Positions 13,030-25,313 of a stretch of DNA of 64,000 nucleotides are shown here, one piece after another. Within the stretch, counting starts at the first letter, position 1. Every line of letters begins with the position of its first letter. Source of the stretch: Siphonodentalium dalli (Eukaryota; Mollusca; Scaphopoda; Gadilida; Siphonodentaliidae); the NCBI GenBank assembly GCA_032622095.1, contig CP136066.1, forward strand, positions 66,160,278-66,224,277, given 5' to 3'. The notes below the pieces were generated by a model. It was not told the DNA's origin and did not search any database. It worked only from the letters and a program-made list of their open reading frames with translations. The translations under genes were made by a program, and so were the position numbers.

Positions 13030-14073
13030 CTTGTCTTTACTCAGAAGACCATTATTGAGTCAAGACGATTCACCCTCCCACCTAAATATTTCACTGGGTC
13101 TAGCGAGAAGTAACATATAACCTAACTAACAGTCGTGGTCACGCACGTTATCAATATATCATTATAAATATATTCAATATTTAATATATATTACAGTCAG
13201 GCAGGACTGGCATGAACATGATGAATCTATAGTTAGACTTAAATATAAATGTATACATATTCCAAATCCATACGCATACAGATGCCTTAATACTACATCA
13301 ACCAATTTATATTTACCCCCCCCCCTGTTGGACAGACCCGGGTGACGGATCAAACCGCACCGGGTAACATATACATCTAAAATCCTCATGACTGGGGTAT
13401 CACGACAATATTCGATATGGCTTTAATTCAGCAACCTTTGCTTTATGCCAAATCCATTTATTCCACCAAATTATGATAAATCATTGTTATATATTCTGTA
13501 TGACTATTTATTTGGAATAATAAAATATGTTTACATCAAAAGTTCGCGGCAATTCCAACGATACCAATATCTCATTTTCACGCCAAAATGGACTTACGAC
13601 ATTGGTGTAAACAATATTTTTTTTTAAATCAAACATATCACACAATACACATGCATATATAGAGATTTATGAAGATGATTGGACAACAAGCAAAATGCCT
13701 TTTTAAAATCCTCTCCTCGTGGAACAAATGTTACCTCAAGTGACAGAAATATCACTTGAGGTAAAGCAGACGGGACATATAGTTTTGTTTGATTGGAATA
13801 TATTTACATGTTTAGGATAAACATCACCTGCAATATAATGCCTTCGATGTAACCGTTCCTATACATGGGGAATCTTATTCGTGTATCTGGGTGAGTCAGT
13901 CCATTGCTTGCAGGGTATTTATATGGGTGGTGGGGTGACGTTTGCATGTGCCCGGTCAGCTGGCAGCTCAAATTTCCACATTTTAGGCTTTCCATAACTT
14001 ACTTGAGTATCTGCGACCACCAGCAGGGTATCACGTGATAAAATACCTAATACTTGAACGCCTGATCAAAGAT
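13030..14073. other. Spacer with a perfect small hairpin
   Basis: Probably starts with the LINE 3' untranslated region. A C run lies at about 13,315-13,325. The only structured item is a 13-bp perfect stem TTACCTCAAGTGA / TCACTTGAGGTAA with an 8-nt loop at 13,731-13,764. No gene seen. Confidence 0.5.
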
Positions 14074-14371
14074 CCTGTGCCAATGCATTCTCTTATATAT
14101 GCGAGTCGACCATAGGTCGCCTCGCATATATAAGAGAATGCATTGGCTTAACACATATTAAAAATGATAAAATTGTCAAAGAATGTAGAAAAATATTATA
14201 AAAAATGTTAAAAAATGTAAAAATAAATTATAAAATTGTTAAAGAATGTAAGAAAAAATGGGCCAATGCATTCTCTTATATATGCGAGGCGACCTATAGT
14301 CGACTCGCATATATAAGAGAATGCATTGGCACAGGGCATAACTGTAACTATCACAATGTGGTCAAGGAGCC
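14074..14371 (+). mobile_element. piggyBac-like MITE, copy A (end-truncated)
   Basis: Carries both 67-nt hairpins (14,080-14,146 and 14,263-14,329) in inverted orientation to each other, separated by an AT-rich spacer, then CACAGGGCATAACTG and GTGGTCAAGGAGCC as in copies B and D. The terminal CCCTTTACCC repeats are missing on both sides. Confidence 0.75.
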
Positions 14372-14458
14372 TGCTCCAAACTATACTTCAATAGCAATGC
14401 TAACTTATCACTATTATCAGAAAATACACCATTCCACTCAGGTCCTCATATATATTCA

Positions 14459-14794
14459 TTAACCCTTTACCCAACAGAAGGGCCCTGTGCCACAGGTCGC
14501 CTCGCATATATAAGAGAATGCATTGGCTTAACACATTAAAAATTATAAAATTGTTAAAGAATGTAAGAAAAAATGGTAAAAAGTGTTAGGCCAATGCATT
14601 CTCTTATACATGTGTATATGGTCGACTCGCATATATAAGAGAATGCATTGGCACAGGGCATAACTGTAACTATCACAATGTGGTCAAGGAGCCGGTTCCA
14701 ATGATATCCATATTTGTATGGTTCTATTGAGACATTTTAGGCCGTTGAAGCTTTATTTGGCCGGTTTTTGCCGCTTTGTTGGGTAAAGGGTTAA
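14459..14794 (+). mobile_element. piggyBac-like MITE, copy B, with TTAA ends
   Basis: TTAA (14,459-14,462) followed by CCCTTTACCCAACA, and at the other end GTTGGGTAAAGGG followed by TTAA (14,791-14,794). TTAA duplication and CCCT termini are hallmarks of piggyBac-type elements. The first hairpin is reduced to one half (14,490-14,526); the second (14,591-14,651) has a changed loop. About 328 bp, no coding capacity. Confidence 0.8.
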
Positions 14795-14998
14795 ATGGGC
14801 TATTGGCACAGGAATTGGTTCGTGAAATGGACAAAACAGAGGGGTTGGTCGATTCTTCGCGAAGATGTTACATAAATTCTGCCAGTCGCAAGTATATTAA
14901 TTTTGCTAAGTATAACCACCGTATTTATAATCTGGGAATACTAATTGGTACATCGGTGAAAAATCAACTCATGCATCACAAGCAGTATTTGTGCTAAA
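14795..14998 (+). repeat. Dispersed repeat shared with 63.19 kb
   Basis: GGAATTGGTTCGTGAAATG, then CAAAACAGAGG, GGTCGATTCTTCGCGAA and TGCCAGTCGCAA occur in the same order here and at 63,190-63,325. Unknown family; the 73-codon ORF over it is not supported as a gene. Confidence 0.6.
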
Positions 14999-15010
14999 AA
15001 TGAGATTATT

Positions 15011-15016
15011 TTTATT
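15011..15016 (-). terminator. Candidate polyadenylation signal AATAAA
   Basis: Minus-strand AATAAA about 225 bases past the stop codon of the galactosyltransferase gene, in the right orientation and at a sensible distance. In AT-rich DNA such hexamers are common, so this is only a candidate. Confidence 0.35.
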
Positions 15017-15241
15017 CGAACGGTGTTTGTCCTCCGACTATCCGTATCCGATTACATGGCTTGGGGCAGATACGACAGCGAGGACACCTGTTTTGTATGT
15101 CGAATGTGAACGGGCATTCGACGCAAAACGTAATCTGTGTCCGAATGCCATCTAGCTCGGTAATTATTCCTTATGTAATTGTAATTTTTTGTTTGAAAAA
15201 ACGGCAACAGCCAAGCACATGTTTGTTTTAGAAAGCGGCAC

Positions 15242-16432
15242 TCATGTGCTGGCTTTCGTGTTGATACCGCAGTCTTTCGGGTTTGTGTAAGTCTTCCAAA
15301 TCTTTGTGAACATCTCTGGAGTGACACGCTGTCCATATAGTGTTGTGCCCTTAACAAAGCCACAAATCTTCGGCGGTGCATAAGCATTATACTGTGGCCC
15401 AGCCACTGATTTGATGTTCACTCCGACAGCTGTCCGCAGAATGCCCGTGATAAAAGCGTCTTCCATAGTAACATACGGGAAATGTTCTGATGCAGCGACT
15501 ATAGAACGTACCACACTAATATTCATGGTGTACATATTACCGCTACAGTATTTAGGGTATAAATTTAACGGATACGCTGACTTCGGAACCATATATGTGC
15601 CAGATCGAAAAACTGTCAGAGGAATTGGCATGAATCCATAAATTACCTCTGATATTTCTTTTCGTGTAATTTGTTGGAGAATCATCGGAACATTAAGAAA
15701 TGTATCCTCATCCATTTTCATCACTTGACTAATTCCCTTGCAATTATTAATGCTCCATTTGAATCCACTTAGAACCTTTAGGGTTAAGTTTTTATAGGAG
15801 TCAACAAAGTCAAGTACGAGAATGTCCCCGTGCTGTTTCTCTTCCTGTTTCACGGAATCACGTGCCTTCATATCTGAACTCTGTCCGAGCAAGAACAAAA
15901 TTTGCACATGTTGTTGTAATTTCTGAACCACTGGCGTCCATGTATCATTACCTTCTTGCTGCCACGTTTTCCAAGAATGAGCACTGACAACACTACCCCA
16001 CGTTTCTCTAATGCTGTCTCTGTGTTTTCTGTTATTGTGAACTGAGATTACGGTTATCAATAAGAACGGGAACTGCGTACCGTTACATACCTTTGACGGA
16101 GAAACAACCACACGATCAACTAAACCGAATAGTTTGTTCTCTCCTCTGACGTAATAGTCGTTGGTAGTTGTTGATCCTTTGTGTTTTGACGTATTCTCTC
16201 TGTGCGTTGAGCTTTCTTTCCGAGTGGTAACGTTAGCCTTGTAATTGGTTGGCGATGGTGTTGCTAGTGCCTTCGTAGTTGATGCGTTCACACTCGTTGC
16301 TACAAGCGCCTGGCTTTGCCGTAATACAGTATGTTGGGTGAGTAATTGTCTTGTAATTAATACAACAGCTGCTGTGTAGAAGAAAACTGTCACACTCCGG
16401 CAGGACGTAAGCCTATAACCGCACCTGACCAT
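15242..16432 (-). CDS. beta-1,3-galactosyltransferase-like (GT31), single exon
   Basis: A complete 396-residue type II Golgi glycosyltransferase of family GT31, expected to add galactose (or GlcNAc) from the UDP-sugar to glycans in the Golgi lumen. Short cytoplasmic tail, signal-anchor at about residues 13-31, Ser/Thr-rich stem (about 35-100) with several N-glycosylation sequons, then the catalytic domain: RDSIRETWG (138-146), FLLG (180-183), HGDILVLDF (201-209), the metal-binding DxD as DED (241-243; DDD is commoner in the family), YPKYCSGNMY (292-301) and EDAFITG (324-330), the conserved acidic motif. Length is typical for the family. The start is the first Met in frame and precedes the signal-anchor directly. 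No frameshift or stop; single-exon structure is normal for this family. It is the only host-type gene in the window. Sugar specificity (Gal or GlcNAc transfer) cannot be read from sequence. Confidence 0.9.
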   Translation of the reverse strand: MVRCGYRLTSCRSVTVFFYTAAVVLITRQLLTQHTVLRQSQALVATSVNASTTKALATPSPTNYKANVTTRKESSTHRENTSKHKGSTTTNDYYVRGENKLFGLVDRVVVSPSKVCNGTQFPFLLITVISVHNNRKHRDSIRETWGSVVSAHSWKTWQQEGNDTWTPVVQKLQQHVQILFLLGQSSDMKARDSVKQEEKQHGDILVLDFVDSYKNLTLKVLSGFKWSINNCKGISQVMKMDEDTFLNVPMILQQITRKEISEVIYGFMPIPLTVFRSGTYMVPKSAYPLNLYPKYCSGNMYTMNISVVRSIVAASEHFPYVTMEDAFITGILRTAVGVNIKSVAGPQYNAYAPPKICGFVKGTTLYGQRVTPEMFTKIWKTYTNPKDCGINTKAST

Positions 16433-19400
16433 ATTCCCACACTCTGGATCGAGGACCTAGAAAACAACGGCATAGATGAGAGACACATCCGGAAGAGGAT
16501 AGCCAGATTCGGTGCCACTTATTCGGTTTGGATTAAAGGTACACTGGCCATTCGAGACTCAGAGTTATGTCCCTGTAATTTGGAGCGGAGGGTTAAACGG
16601 ACATGGCTCATTCGAGCCTCAAAATTTTGTCTACGTAATTTGGAGAGACTGATACGATAGGTCGATAAATACACGAAATATTGGAACGCCGGGTTCATAT
16701 GCTTCATTTCCCAGCAGTTTTCAATTTTTCGCCCAAAGTAAGATAAACGCTCTTTATTGCTACCATATCAGGACTAGAATAACACGGAACGCTCTTTTCT
16801 GTTCCATGTCGTGCAAATGGCCAATTTTTGATTGGGACCCAAACACCGTATTCACAGTTGTATTTTTCATTACTACGATGCGTCTGTTTGGGTTACATAA
16901 TGCTCGTAGAAAGGTAGTTCAGACATTTATCGACCTATTTCGATACTGAGACCAATTGAAAAACGAACAATATTATGTGTATTTTGGAGCGCAAATCGCC
17001 GTGTGGCTTTAAGTCGAATATACATGCAGTATCGAATCGAAATTGTCTGAAACTGCCAAAAGTCGTTGCAATTTTCCAACTGTATTCATATTTTTACACA
17101 ATTATGCCATATCAATAAAATATATATCAGTGGACGCTTTTTATTATACGCCCATTTTTTAACTGTGTCGTATGTTATTGGTCCGTTTGCCCGTCAGCCA
17201 TGAAATGTCTTATGTGGGTTTACTACATGTAGCCGGAAATACAGCTCAAGTTCGAATTTGGATTCCGTACGCCAATTGTCGCAATAGTTATGGGCGTTTG
17301 TCGGAATCACTACTGGCATATTTTGCCACACCCTATAGCGATGATCTTTTTTCCCCAACGCTTAAGGCCAGTAGGGAAGCGACTATGATTTGCCGCAGTT
17401 TGTAGTTTGGGGCGGGCCCCTGGACGATTTGAAAGGTCTGTCAGCCCTCTCCTACAACATACTTTGGTTATGTTGTATTGCTCTGAAGAGCGTGTGTAAG
17501 GTTTGTGGATAAATTCGTATCTACCAATATTTTCCTATATAGTATGTATGGGGTGCGTGCCACCGAAGCAAGAAGCAAAGCTACCGCCCCCCCCCCCCCC
17601 GAGCGACTATGACGAATAAGTCATTTTATTATACACGTTGAGTTTACAGGGGATCATACTGTCTTTTGATTAGATAAGGCGTGATCACGTGTCAGTATTG
17701 CTTGATATGACCATTGCCGGGCAATCGAACTCTCGCCGGGGTTATATTCTTCGAAGTAATATGACCATACGCTAGCGTAATTAACGAGCCACAGCTAAAC
17801 ACACACATATAAGCTAGGATATATCTGTGTCTTTTTAATCCTATAAAATAACTTCATAGATCTCATCAAATAACATTAACTTAGGCCTTATATCGTGGTG
17901 TGATTATGATATATTACACTCCAGACATGCACAAGGGTTCATCGACAGAGTGGGTCCTATAGCAATTTCGTGTATAAATTAGGTCAATCATATCATACAT
18001 CAAGGCATGTGAGAAATTAGAGATTGACAATGCAAACAGACTATATATATACGAGCTCACCGACTCAGACTTAAAACCTAAATAAAAATCTGTTAAAAGC
18101 CGTTCCTTTTGTACAAATTATTATAGAATATAAACTATCAACATCAAACTGAAAGTATTCAAAAGTCAAGACTGTTGGTTGTTTTTCTAGAGGGGAGTAT
18201 TAAACTGAAATTAACCATTATATTATTGACTATGTGTGCGCAATCCGATTGAGATGTGTAATATACAAAGAAGTTTGTCGATTTAATCATGTTCATTTCA
18301 TTCATAAAATGTCTTCATGTCGATTTCAACGAAACTAGAAGGATATCTGAGGATTATCTCTCGTATGTACTATGTAATATTAGGATAATTTAAACGCGAT
18401 ATAATAACGTTTGCTTGCATCACGAATTTCGATTTCGATTCCAGTATTGTCTCCAGCCCAGCCAGAGTGATTGCGATTTTCCCACGCGACATTCATATTT
18501 TAAGCCACTCCAATGCAAATATTTGACAGTCCATAATATGTTATAATTATGTGCTCAATAAAATGTAAACCGCGGCCACGATTGAACTTCACTATGCATA
18601 ACTCCGATAGTAACTCCCCTCATTTTGGAACGCTGGCCATTGAAAGACGCACACGTTTATTTCAGATTACGACATTATTTCTTTAAGCCCACAGATCTAC
18701 TGTGCGACAAAAGTGCTCGCAAAAATTCAAAACAGCAGTGTCGTATTAGATCATAATTGGTGACGTCACAAAATCAGATATAGTCTATATACGACCCAAA
18801 GCGTCCGGCGTTGATTTGTTATTACCTGCCTGATGATATCGCGGTTGGGGCGAGGCGATATATGCTGCACGTCAGCAGGCAAGTAATAGTTCGAAGACTT
18901 TAGCCCGGGCGATAGTTCTCTTGCCACAAATCTCGCCACGCGCCTACCGTAAAATCAGCAGGTATGAACTAATGGTTCGAAAACTATATTGGTCGGGAAG
19001 ATAGTTCGCTTTCGGGCAATTGTAAAAATTGCTCTCTGACATGTGGTCGCCGCGCTTCGTCATATTAAAATACAGTTACTGTAATCGCGACTGTGATCCT
19101 CTGTGAACTATACGCATATAATAGCGAGTACTTTTACCAGGATGGTGTATTCGGAACAGCATGTAGGACTATCGACTGTGGACTCGGTCAATAATCCTGC
19201 TTGCGCTCGAGACCTGGAATGTCACACGAGGAACACCAACGAGGGATACCCTTTTTTACTCTGAATTTCAAGCAGAAAATATAAGTATATCAGAACAAAC
19301 AATCTCATATCTTGTGATTGGAATATCTAACCTTTGGGAATTTCTAGCTGTTTTTACCACAGTTGGGGATAGTGGGATATTGGGAGTGGGGTGTTGTTGT

Positions 19401-20512
19401 CTTGCTCCCCCAACGTTCGTTGAGATATTCAGCAGTTGGGAAATCCATACCTGACACAATATGAGCTGGAACGTTCACGCAATTTTAAAGCTTTAGAAAC
19501 CATAATATTTGTTCTCATGTTTAGTATTTAGTGGGGAAATGGAAATTTACCAACCTTATGCGTGTTAGGTTGAATAATTCCAACATTTGGAAAGCTGAAT
19601 CGAACATTTTCAACTCGATTTGGGGAGGGGGTGCGAATGGAATTTCGCGAACAGGGAAGTTTGGTCTGGTTCAACGGGTGTATAGCTGGAAATTCCGAGT
19701 TGGGCTCACCAATATAGCCATTGAATGCACTCGAATGATATTCCCCGTTTGGTCTGTCAAAAAGTGACCAGTTCTGAATTGGCATATCAATGCGAATATT
19801 AGCGCACCGGTCAGTTAAATGATATATAACTGTTCAATAATGTAGTAATACCTGCTTTAGCCCCCGGACAATGCTTCATACTTATATTTTGCCCCTAATA
19901 TTTTCATAGAAATCTCCATTAAAATGTCTCACTTCACCTCCCCCTTAAAACATTTGATTTGTATAACTAATAATATTGGGTATATGCCAGTTTCTCCATA
20001 TAAAAAGGGATCCGACCAAGCCACTTTTGCGAGAAACTCTATAGTCATATTACTGTGTTGAGGGCATTACAAGTTGAACGCGCTAACCACTTGGTTATCG
20101 AGCTCCTATGCAAACTGAATATCTCGCCCTTAAACTAACAATAGGAACACATCGCACGAAAAATATATCGATTGGATATGACTTCAATACGCAATAAATA
20201 GCTGAGGAGCGATTCTGTGCGCACCGTGATTCTGATTGTGATCCGTTCCGGGCGAAAGACAAACCAGTCCATGTGTTTCAAGGATCAATTCAGATTAACA
20301 TCGTCCTTCGAAATAATTTATATCACTTTGCAATTAAATTCCACGATTGGTACAAATTAATAGTCATGGGCTGGATTTATGGCGTGCGTCACACGATCTT
20401 GGTAATAGATTCGCACGCAAATAATCAACTACCATGTACGCAGGGTGTGTAAAGACGGCGTATGATCAAATCCGAAAAAGTTGATATATCGGGCGCGTTC
20501 GATTTGTTTCCG
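16433..20512. other. 4 kb without a supported gene
   Basis: Upstream side of the galactosyltransferase. Two imperfect direct units of about 75 bp (CATTCGAG..CTC, then GTAATTTGGAG) lie at 16,548-16,650. A C run is at 17,585-17,600 and a CRE-like TGACGTCA at 18,761-18,768. A short degenerate stretch near 19,390-19,460 resembles 32,270-32,360. Remaining ORFs are under 90 codons and lack recognisable content. No promoter elements can be assigned with confidence. Confidence 0.5.
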
Positions 20513-20768
20513 GAATGCATTGGCCTAAAAATATTCTTTTTTTTAACACTTTTTACCATTTTTTCTTACATTCTTTAACAATTTTATAATTTTTTCTTAT
20601 ATTTTTTAACAATTTTTATAATATTTTTCTACATTCTTTGACAATTTTATCATTTTTAATATGTGTTAAGCCAATGCATTCTCTTATATATGCGAGGCGA
20701 CCTATGGTCGACTCGCATATATAAGAGAATGCATTGGCACAGGGCCGTTCTGTCGGGTAAAGGGTTAA
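20513..20768 (-). mobile_element. piggyBac-like MITE, copy C (reverse, truncated)
   Basis: Ends with CGGGTAAAGGG and TTAA (20,765-20,768), the complement of the CCCTTTACCC left end, so this copy is inverted relative to copies B and D. Full 67-nt hairpin at 20,671-20,737, long T-rich spacer, and half of the other hairpin at 20,513-20,525. The far terminus is missing. Confidence 0.75.
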
Positions 20769-21994
20769 ATAAGAGTGCGATCAATGCGTTATTTTGAGAA
20801 CACATTCCTTTTCTATACACTAATCTTGACCATGGTCAATAATATTGACAACATATTGCCTTCAATAGGTATCAGATTTGGAATGAGGTCCCCAGAGGCT
20901 GAATTTAGTGACGCTATCCCTCATAGCTGGCTATCATCATCAAATTCACCTTCAATTCTCATTTTCAACGAACACAATTAAATGTGTTTTGAGATGGTAT
21001 TTCACATAGGTTCATATTGAACTTATTTGTTTCTGATATAAGCCCATAGTTGACTTATACCGGTTATTCCTTTGGATGGCACGGGCCACAATGAAAACAC
21101 ATTACAAAGAGTGTACATCTATCGTGAGTCGGATGGTGTGATGGAGAAGATCACCTTGATATTTCCGACCATCCCGGACGCTTCGCGCCCAACGACTCTC
21201 CTCTCCAGCCGTGAGTTGGTTTATTCATTTTATTTTCCAGCCTGTTCTCTTGAAAATAATCACAATACGGGATTATTTCATATTGAAATAGTCACATATA
21301 AGGCTGTTTTAATAACCAGAGTTTATGCGCATACAGGGCGTATTTGAGTTTCAAATAATGCCAATATGAGCTTCTCGTTGAAATAAGCAAAATACGGGCA
21401 TATATTTAATTACTCGAAATTGGTGTAAACATGTTTATTCCAATCATGATAACATATTTAGATATTTGACAAACATTTTACAATAGGATAGAATAATACA
21501 TATGATTGATTGATTGGAAAGGGGACTAAACAACAAGCCCAAGGGCTTTTATTAAGTTTGCTCCCCTTTTGTTTCGCACCCGCTCTTCATTAAGTGTGGA
21601 GGGGGGGGGGTCGGACGGGGGGGAATGAAAATATTATAACTCTAGTAATGATGATGTCGTGAGAAGCAGGGAAAGAGAGAGAGAGAGAGATAGTAAAAGA
21701 GAAAGAGAGAGATAGATAGAGAGGACCAGAGCTAGAGAGATAAAGGGGTGAGATACTAGAAGAGGGGGCAGTGGTGAAGACTTTTCAATAATTCAGTTGA
21801 GTTGTTGCGTAATAATAATGATGCTCGTCTATAGTATTCTTCGAGCGTCAGGCGCCATGGGAGGGGTCAATCGCAGCTGCTAATTGTTTACATCCGTCAA
21901 TAAGTAATTAAAAAAATATATAGTGGGGAATATCATGCTGTCGCATAACTCGATCGGAATCCAAAGCAATTCGTTATCCGTACAGGTGATAAAT
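20769..21994. repeat. Repeat-rich spacer beside LINE
   Basis: 20,875-20,950 shares AATGAGGTCCCCAGAGG and GAATTTAGTGACGCTA with the MITE at 28.3-28.6 kb. 20,996-21,280 is homologous to 24,231-24,455 on the far side of the LINE (TTCATATTG.ACTTATTTG, then GTTATTCC, and TTATTTTCCAG.CTGTTCT). A G run lies near 21,601-21,610 and a GA-rich microsatellite at about 21,669-21,725. No gene seen. Confidence 0.6.
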
Positions 21995-24230
21995 TCATGG
22001 GAATCTTTTTGTTCTCATGATATATGTCTGTACTGCATTAAATATTTGTTTGTTTTCGCGAAGGCTAAGCTCCCTTGATCCCCGCAATAGAGTTTTCCCA
22101 GATAGGGCAACATTGGGTAGGGAGTCATATAGTTCTCTTCTGGGCTCTTGCTAAAATGTACATTCAAAGAGATAGTGGTAAGTTGTTTCAAGTTCCCCAC
22201 ATAAACAGAAGGGGAAATTTTTTACATGATTATCTGTCAGGTCACAACTCAGGTGGCTACAGTTCAGTCTTAACCGGGTATAAAGGATATGAGATTTACT
22301 ATGATAAAAATGGGCAGGTGGGCGCATATTGTCACTGTTGAGTTCATTTTTGAAGTCTTCGATTGTACTGCTGCCCTTTAGATTTATGCAGTTTCTTCCA
22401 TTCAGTAATTGCCGCTGGTAAGAACGAATCCATATAATAATCATAGTTAATATTCGAGGTTAGTCTTATATGTTCAAATCTGAAGTTATATCTGGAATTA
22501 TTTGCCTGGATTGGTCGTACATAGTTTCTTAAGATTGACGGGGCAGTTCCGCGTATCATTTAAACAAAATTGGCATAGCTTGTGTTTTCTACGACGTGAG
22601 GAGAGGAGTTCCCAGCCAGTTTCTGATAAAAGACGCGCGTTACTCGTACTGATGGTTGCACCTTCTACTATTCGGGCCATTTCGTACTGAACCTTTTCAA
22701 AGTCATCACTAAGATAACCAGCGCAGTTATCCCAAACAAGGGTGGCATATTCCAGTATTGGTCGGATAAATGTATAATGTATTTTTTTCAAGCGTTACTC
22801 TGCTTAGCCTGTATCTGTGTTTACGTACTAAATTTACTCGACTCCATGCTTTGTCAAGCATAACTCTGATGTGGATACCCCATGAGCCCATGTTGTCGAA
22901 AGTAAGTCCCATATGTTTATGGCTGTCAACCTCAACAATTGTCGCGGCCCACATGGTCAGATGTGGATGATATACTGGTGTTTCTTTCCTGGAGATTAAG
23001 AGAGCTTCCGTTTTCAGGAGATTGAATTTTACAAGCCATTCTGATGCCCAACACATGAGAGTTTCGAGGTCATCATTGATTAGTATTGCGGCAATAATGG
23101 GGTCTTCGATAGTAAGAAATAGAGAGGTGTCATCAGCAAATAGACGAATGTTGCACCGTATATTTTCGGTTATATCATTAATATAAATTAAAAACAGAAG
23201 TGGGCCTAATACTAGCCTTGTGGGACACCGACTATTACATCTTGTAATTCCGAGTGTGTGCCGTCTATGACAACTTGTTGTTGCCTACATTCAAGATACG
23301 ATTTCATTAAGTTATACAAGTTTCCTTTTATACCAATTTTCGTCAGTTTGTTCAAGAGGCCACGGTGCCAGACTTTATCAAACGCTTTACTTATGTCGCA
23401 GAATATACACCGGACCTCTTTTCCGTCGTCTATTGATCGACATATATTGTCATATGTTTCGGTAAGTTGGAAAACTGTTGAGTCATTGCGCATGAAACCA
23501 GCTTGGTAAAATGATAGGAGTTTGTTTTCATCGAGAAATTCCCATAGATATTTATAAATGCATTTTTCATAGACTTTTGAGACGCAGCTTAGTAGGGAAA
23601 TTGGTCGGTAGTTTGACATAAGACTGGGGTTACCGCTCTTGAATATAGTTGTAACATGGGAACGCTTCCACTGGGGTGGGTAGTAGCTGTTTTGGTAAAT
23701 ATTATAAAATATAATTCAATAGGATCACAGAGCGAAGAGGCGCAATTTTTCAAAACTCTGGGACTTATTCCGTCGGCCCCACTTGACTTAGAAATTTTTA
23801 GACCTTTTAACGCTTTGTAAATGTCAGGGGCTGTGATTTTTATTTCGCTTAAGGTGGATATGAAGTTATCAGGATCGAGCACCGGTAGGCGTTTCCCAAC
23901 GTCATCAACTGATGAAATATTACAGAAATAGGAGTTGAAAGCATTTGCTTTTTCAGTTGGTGGGTTCAGGAAGCCGCAGTTTATGTTTAAGGGGGGTATT
24001 GTTCGATCACTGGTTGCAAATACTACTTTTTGAAAGGTTTTCCACAAAGATGACTGGTCATATATATGATGGGGTATTCAATGTATTTTTATTATTGGTG
24101 TCATAATCACGTTTGCTTTTTCTAATAGCAGATGTAGTTTCATTACGTTTAGATCGAAATTTTGCCCATGTTTGTGGTGTATTTTGCTTTTTAGCTTAGC
24201 TATCTTATGTAATCGATTTCATTACTCGAA
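21995..24230 (-). mobile_element. 5'-truncated CR1/L2-like LINE ORF2
   Basis: Same family as the LINE at 9.6-13.0 kb. Reading on the minus strand: FRSKRNET..RKSKRDYD near 24,150, KSSGADGISPRVLKNC (about 23,750), NYRPISLLSCVSKVYEK (23,610 region), AGFMRNDSTVFQLTE, DISKAFDKVWHRGLL, GVPQG, the catalytic LFADDTSLFL near 23,130, LSETGWELLSSRRRKHKL, YTRLRLNCSHL with FCLCGELETTYHYLFEC, and the end YIMRTKRFP with a stop at 21,995-21,997. The endonuclease domain and leader are absent, the usual result of incomplete reverse transcription. Several frameshifts make it inactive. Confidence 0.88.
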
Positions 24231-24455
24231 ATTCAACTTATCCTTGGCATATAGGTTCATATTGGACCTAAAGTAAATTATGTTCATATTGGACTTATTT
24301 GATTCTGAAATAAGCACATAGTGGACATATACCCGTTATTCCGTTGACACAGTGAAAATAGATTATAAAGAGCGTACGTCTGGTAAGTCGTGAGTTTGTT
24401 TATTCGGGTTATTTTCCAGTCTGTTCTTGTAAAAAACAAAAATGAGCACAATACG
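24231..24455 (+). repeat. Direct repeat flanking the LINE
   Basis: Shorter partner of 20,996-21,280 in the same orientation, with an internal deletion of about 70 bp. The pair brackets the LINE fragment. Family unknown; it could be an old repeat interrupted by the LINE plus local duplication. Confidence 0.55.
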
Positions 24456-24913
24456 CATGGGGAGTCGGAAAAAAAGTTCCGAACACGTTGGTAACTTGGT
24501 GTAACATCATAGCTCAAAAATCAGTTTTTTTCGCAAGCTGATTTGTTTTTCGTTATGTCTTTTGTTTCAAAACATATAATCAATTTTGACCCAGAAATGG
24601 CAATATTATTGTATACTGGAGTATATACGGCAGACAGCAGTTTATTGTGTTACATAGGAGTGTGTTACATTTATCATGGCCGACTCGATCGAATGGCACA
24701 GAAAACACGAGAGATGGAAAATTCAACAAAAGGAAAGACTTGCTGATGGACCAACACATTGAATAATGTTCACGTCAACACACACCACTTATGTCACCCC
24801 TTCTTCCGGAAAAAACAGCATCCGAAGAAAAAAGAAAGAAATAACTATATTGATAACATGCTTCTCCTTTTTTATTATTTGATTATTTATAATAAAGGCA
24901 ATACCATGAGTGG
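24456..24913. other. Spacer, no gene seen
   Basis: Only ORFs shorter than 80 codons with no features. Confidence 0.4.
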
Positions 24914-25313
24914 TTAACCCTTTACCCAACAGAAGGGCCCTGTGCCAATGCATTCTCGTATATATGCGAGTCGACCATAGGTCGCCTCGCATATATAAGA
25001 GAATGCATTGGCTTAACACATTAAAAATTATAAAATTGTTAAAGAATGTAAGAAAAAATGGTAAAAAGTGTTAAAAAAAGATTTTATTTAGGCCAATGCA
25101 TTCTCTTATATATGCGAGGCGACCTATGGTCGACTCGCATATATAAGAGAATGCACTGGCACAGGGCATAACTGTAACTATCACAATGTGGTCAAGGAGC
25201 CGGTTCCAATGATATCCATATTTGTATGGTTCTATTGAGACAGACCGAAGATATTTTAGGCTGTTGAGGCTTTATTTGGCCGGTTTTGGCCGGTTTGTTG
25301 GGTAAAGGGTTAA
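24914..25313 (+). mobile_element. piggyBac-like MITE, copy D (complete)
   Basis: The most complete copy: TTAA (24,914-24,917), CCCTTTACCCAACAGAAGGG, hairpin 1 (24,945-25,011), AT-rich spacer, hairpin 2 (25,093-25,159) in opposite orientation, a 3' segment with GTGGTCAAGGAGCCGG and TTTGGCCGGTTTTGGCCGG, then TGTTGGGTAAAGGG and TTAA (25,310-25,313). It is 392 bp between the TTAA copies. No ORF; mobilised, if at all, by a piggyBac-type transposase encoded elsewhere. Confidence 0.88.

Noticed and set aside
15052-15387. 111-codon ORF overlapping the galactosyltransferase end
   Set aside because: Different frame over the 3' end of a well supported gene, with no family features.
20996-24455. LTR retrotransposon with the flanking direct repeats as LTRs
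   Set aside because: The interior is a non-LTR (CR1/L2-like) reverse transcriptase with a LINE-type C-terminus and no gag, protease or integrase; the repeats lack TG..CA ends.
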